Of a stretch of DNA of 36,074 nucleotides, positions 35,872-36,074 are shown piece after piece; the first letter of the stretch is position 1, and each line of letters opens with the position of its first letter. The notes beneath the pieces were generated by a model. The model saw nothing but the letters and a program-made list of their open reading frames with translations. It did no database searches and was not told where the DNA came from. This DNA comes from Nevskia sp. (GTDB lineage Bacteria > Pseudomonadota > Gammaproteobacteria > Nevskiales > Nevskiaceae), in assembly GCA_030694365.1 (NCBI GenBank), contig JAUXYM010000044.1, positions 1-36,074 of the forward strand. The letters run 5' to 3'. Made by a program: the position numbers and the translations under genes.

Positions 35872-36074
35872 TTATGCAGAAGCATGAGGTAGTTTTCTCG
35901 CTTTAGGGAAGAGCTGCAGTGGTGGTTCTGGTGCGGCGGTCTGTCTGATTTTGAGTTTGAAGTAGTCCTGATCGAGGAGGCCTCTGGCGCGTTTGCGGAT
36001 CATCCCGATGGCGACGTTGCCGGCCTCGAGGCGGGCGGTGGTGAGTTTGAATCGGGCGTAGGCACAGATGCCGT
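35872..36074 (-). CDS. C-terminal end of an ISL3-like transposase (5' part beyond window)
   Basis: Minus-strand frame running in from the right edge to a TAA at 35872-35874; 67 residues are visible. The segment TTARLEAGNVAIGMIRKRARG followed by LLDQDYFKLKIRQ matches the end of ISL3-family (DDE) transposases, where an (A/G)-R/V-E-G-x-N run precedes a basic helix and a DYF-x-LKI motif. The family call rests on this short piece. Whether the gene is intact cannot be told. The stop is very near the mosaic repeat, so the IS end must lie within a few dozen bases. Confidence 0.6.
   Translation of the reverse strand, partial: GICAYARFKLTTARLEAGNVAIGMIRKRARGLLDQDYFKLKIRQTAAPEPPLQLFPKARKLPHASA

Overview
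The window is GC-rich, densely coded bacterial chromosome. The gene content (rhlE, opgGH, an olsBA-type pair, lipA, amgK-murU, lptD-surA-pdxA-rsmA, apaH) points to a gammaproteobacterium. The amgK-murU recycling pair excludes close enterics and fits Pseudomonas-, Xanthomonas- or Nevskia/Solimonas-like relatives. The genus cannot be fixed from this sequence. No tRNA, rRNA, CRISPR or prophage was seen.

Layout. 1-1243: the 5' part of a DEAD-box RNA helicase gene (minus), running off the left edge. 1.6-2.1 kb: a DUF4399-type lipoprotein ending in a strong hairpin. 2.4-5.6 kb: two translationally coupled alpha/beta-hydrolase-fold proteins (plus), convergent with a phosphopantetheinyl transferase and an epoxide-hydrolase-like protein (minus). 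5.6-8.0 kb: a small MscS channel and a DUF945 protein. 8.0-8.14 kb: an overlooked 33-residue lysine-rich protein (minus). 8.3-9.5 kb: argG (minus), bordered on both sides by dispersed inverted repeats. 10.0-17.5 kb (plus): RNase T-type exonuclease, opgG-opgH for osmoregulated periplasmic glucans, an ornithine-lipid-type N-acyl/O-acyl transferase pair, then lipA. 17.7-19.9 kb (minus): amgK-murU-osmC. 20.0-25.4 kb (plus): lptD-surA-pdxA-rsmA, divergent from amgK.

25.6-34.7 kb (minus) is a Tad/Flp type IV pilus locus. In transcription order it holds flp pilin, a gene-poor gap, tadE, cpaB, cpaC (secretin), cpaE/tadZ, cpaF/tadA (ATPase), tadB, tadC, tadD and a small exported DUF3613-like protein. 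It sits between rsmA and apaH, which in many gammaproteobacteria lie in one surA-pdxA-rsmA-apaG-apaH cluster; apaG is absent here. apaH follows at 34.8 kb. The right edge holds a mosaic repeat and the 3' end of an ISL3-like transposase gene.

Much of the window serves the cell envelope: outer-membrane assembly (LptD, SurA), peptidoglycan recycling (AmgK, MurU), periplasmic glucan, a membrane aminolipid, osmotic release (MscS) and a surface pilus. The less ordinary parts are the hydrolase-fold pair with altered nucleophile elbows, the Tad block splitting an ancestral cluster, the small lysine-rich protein and the layered repeat modules.
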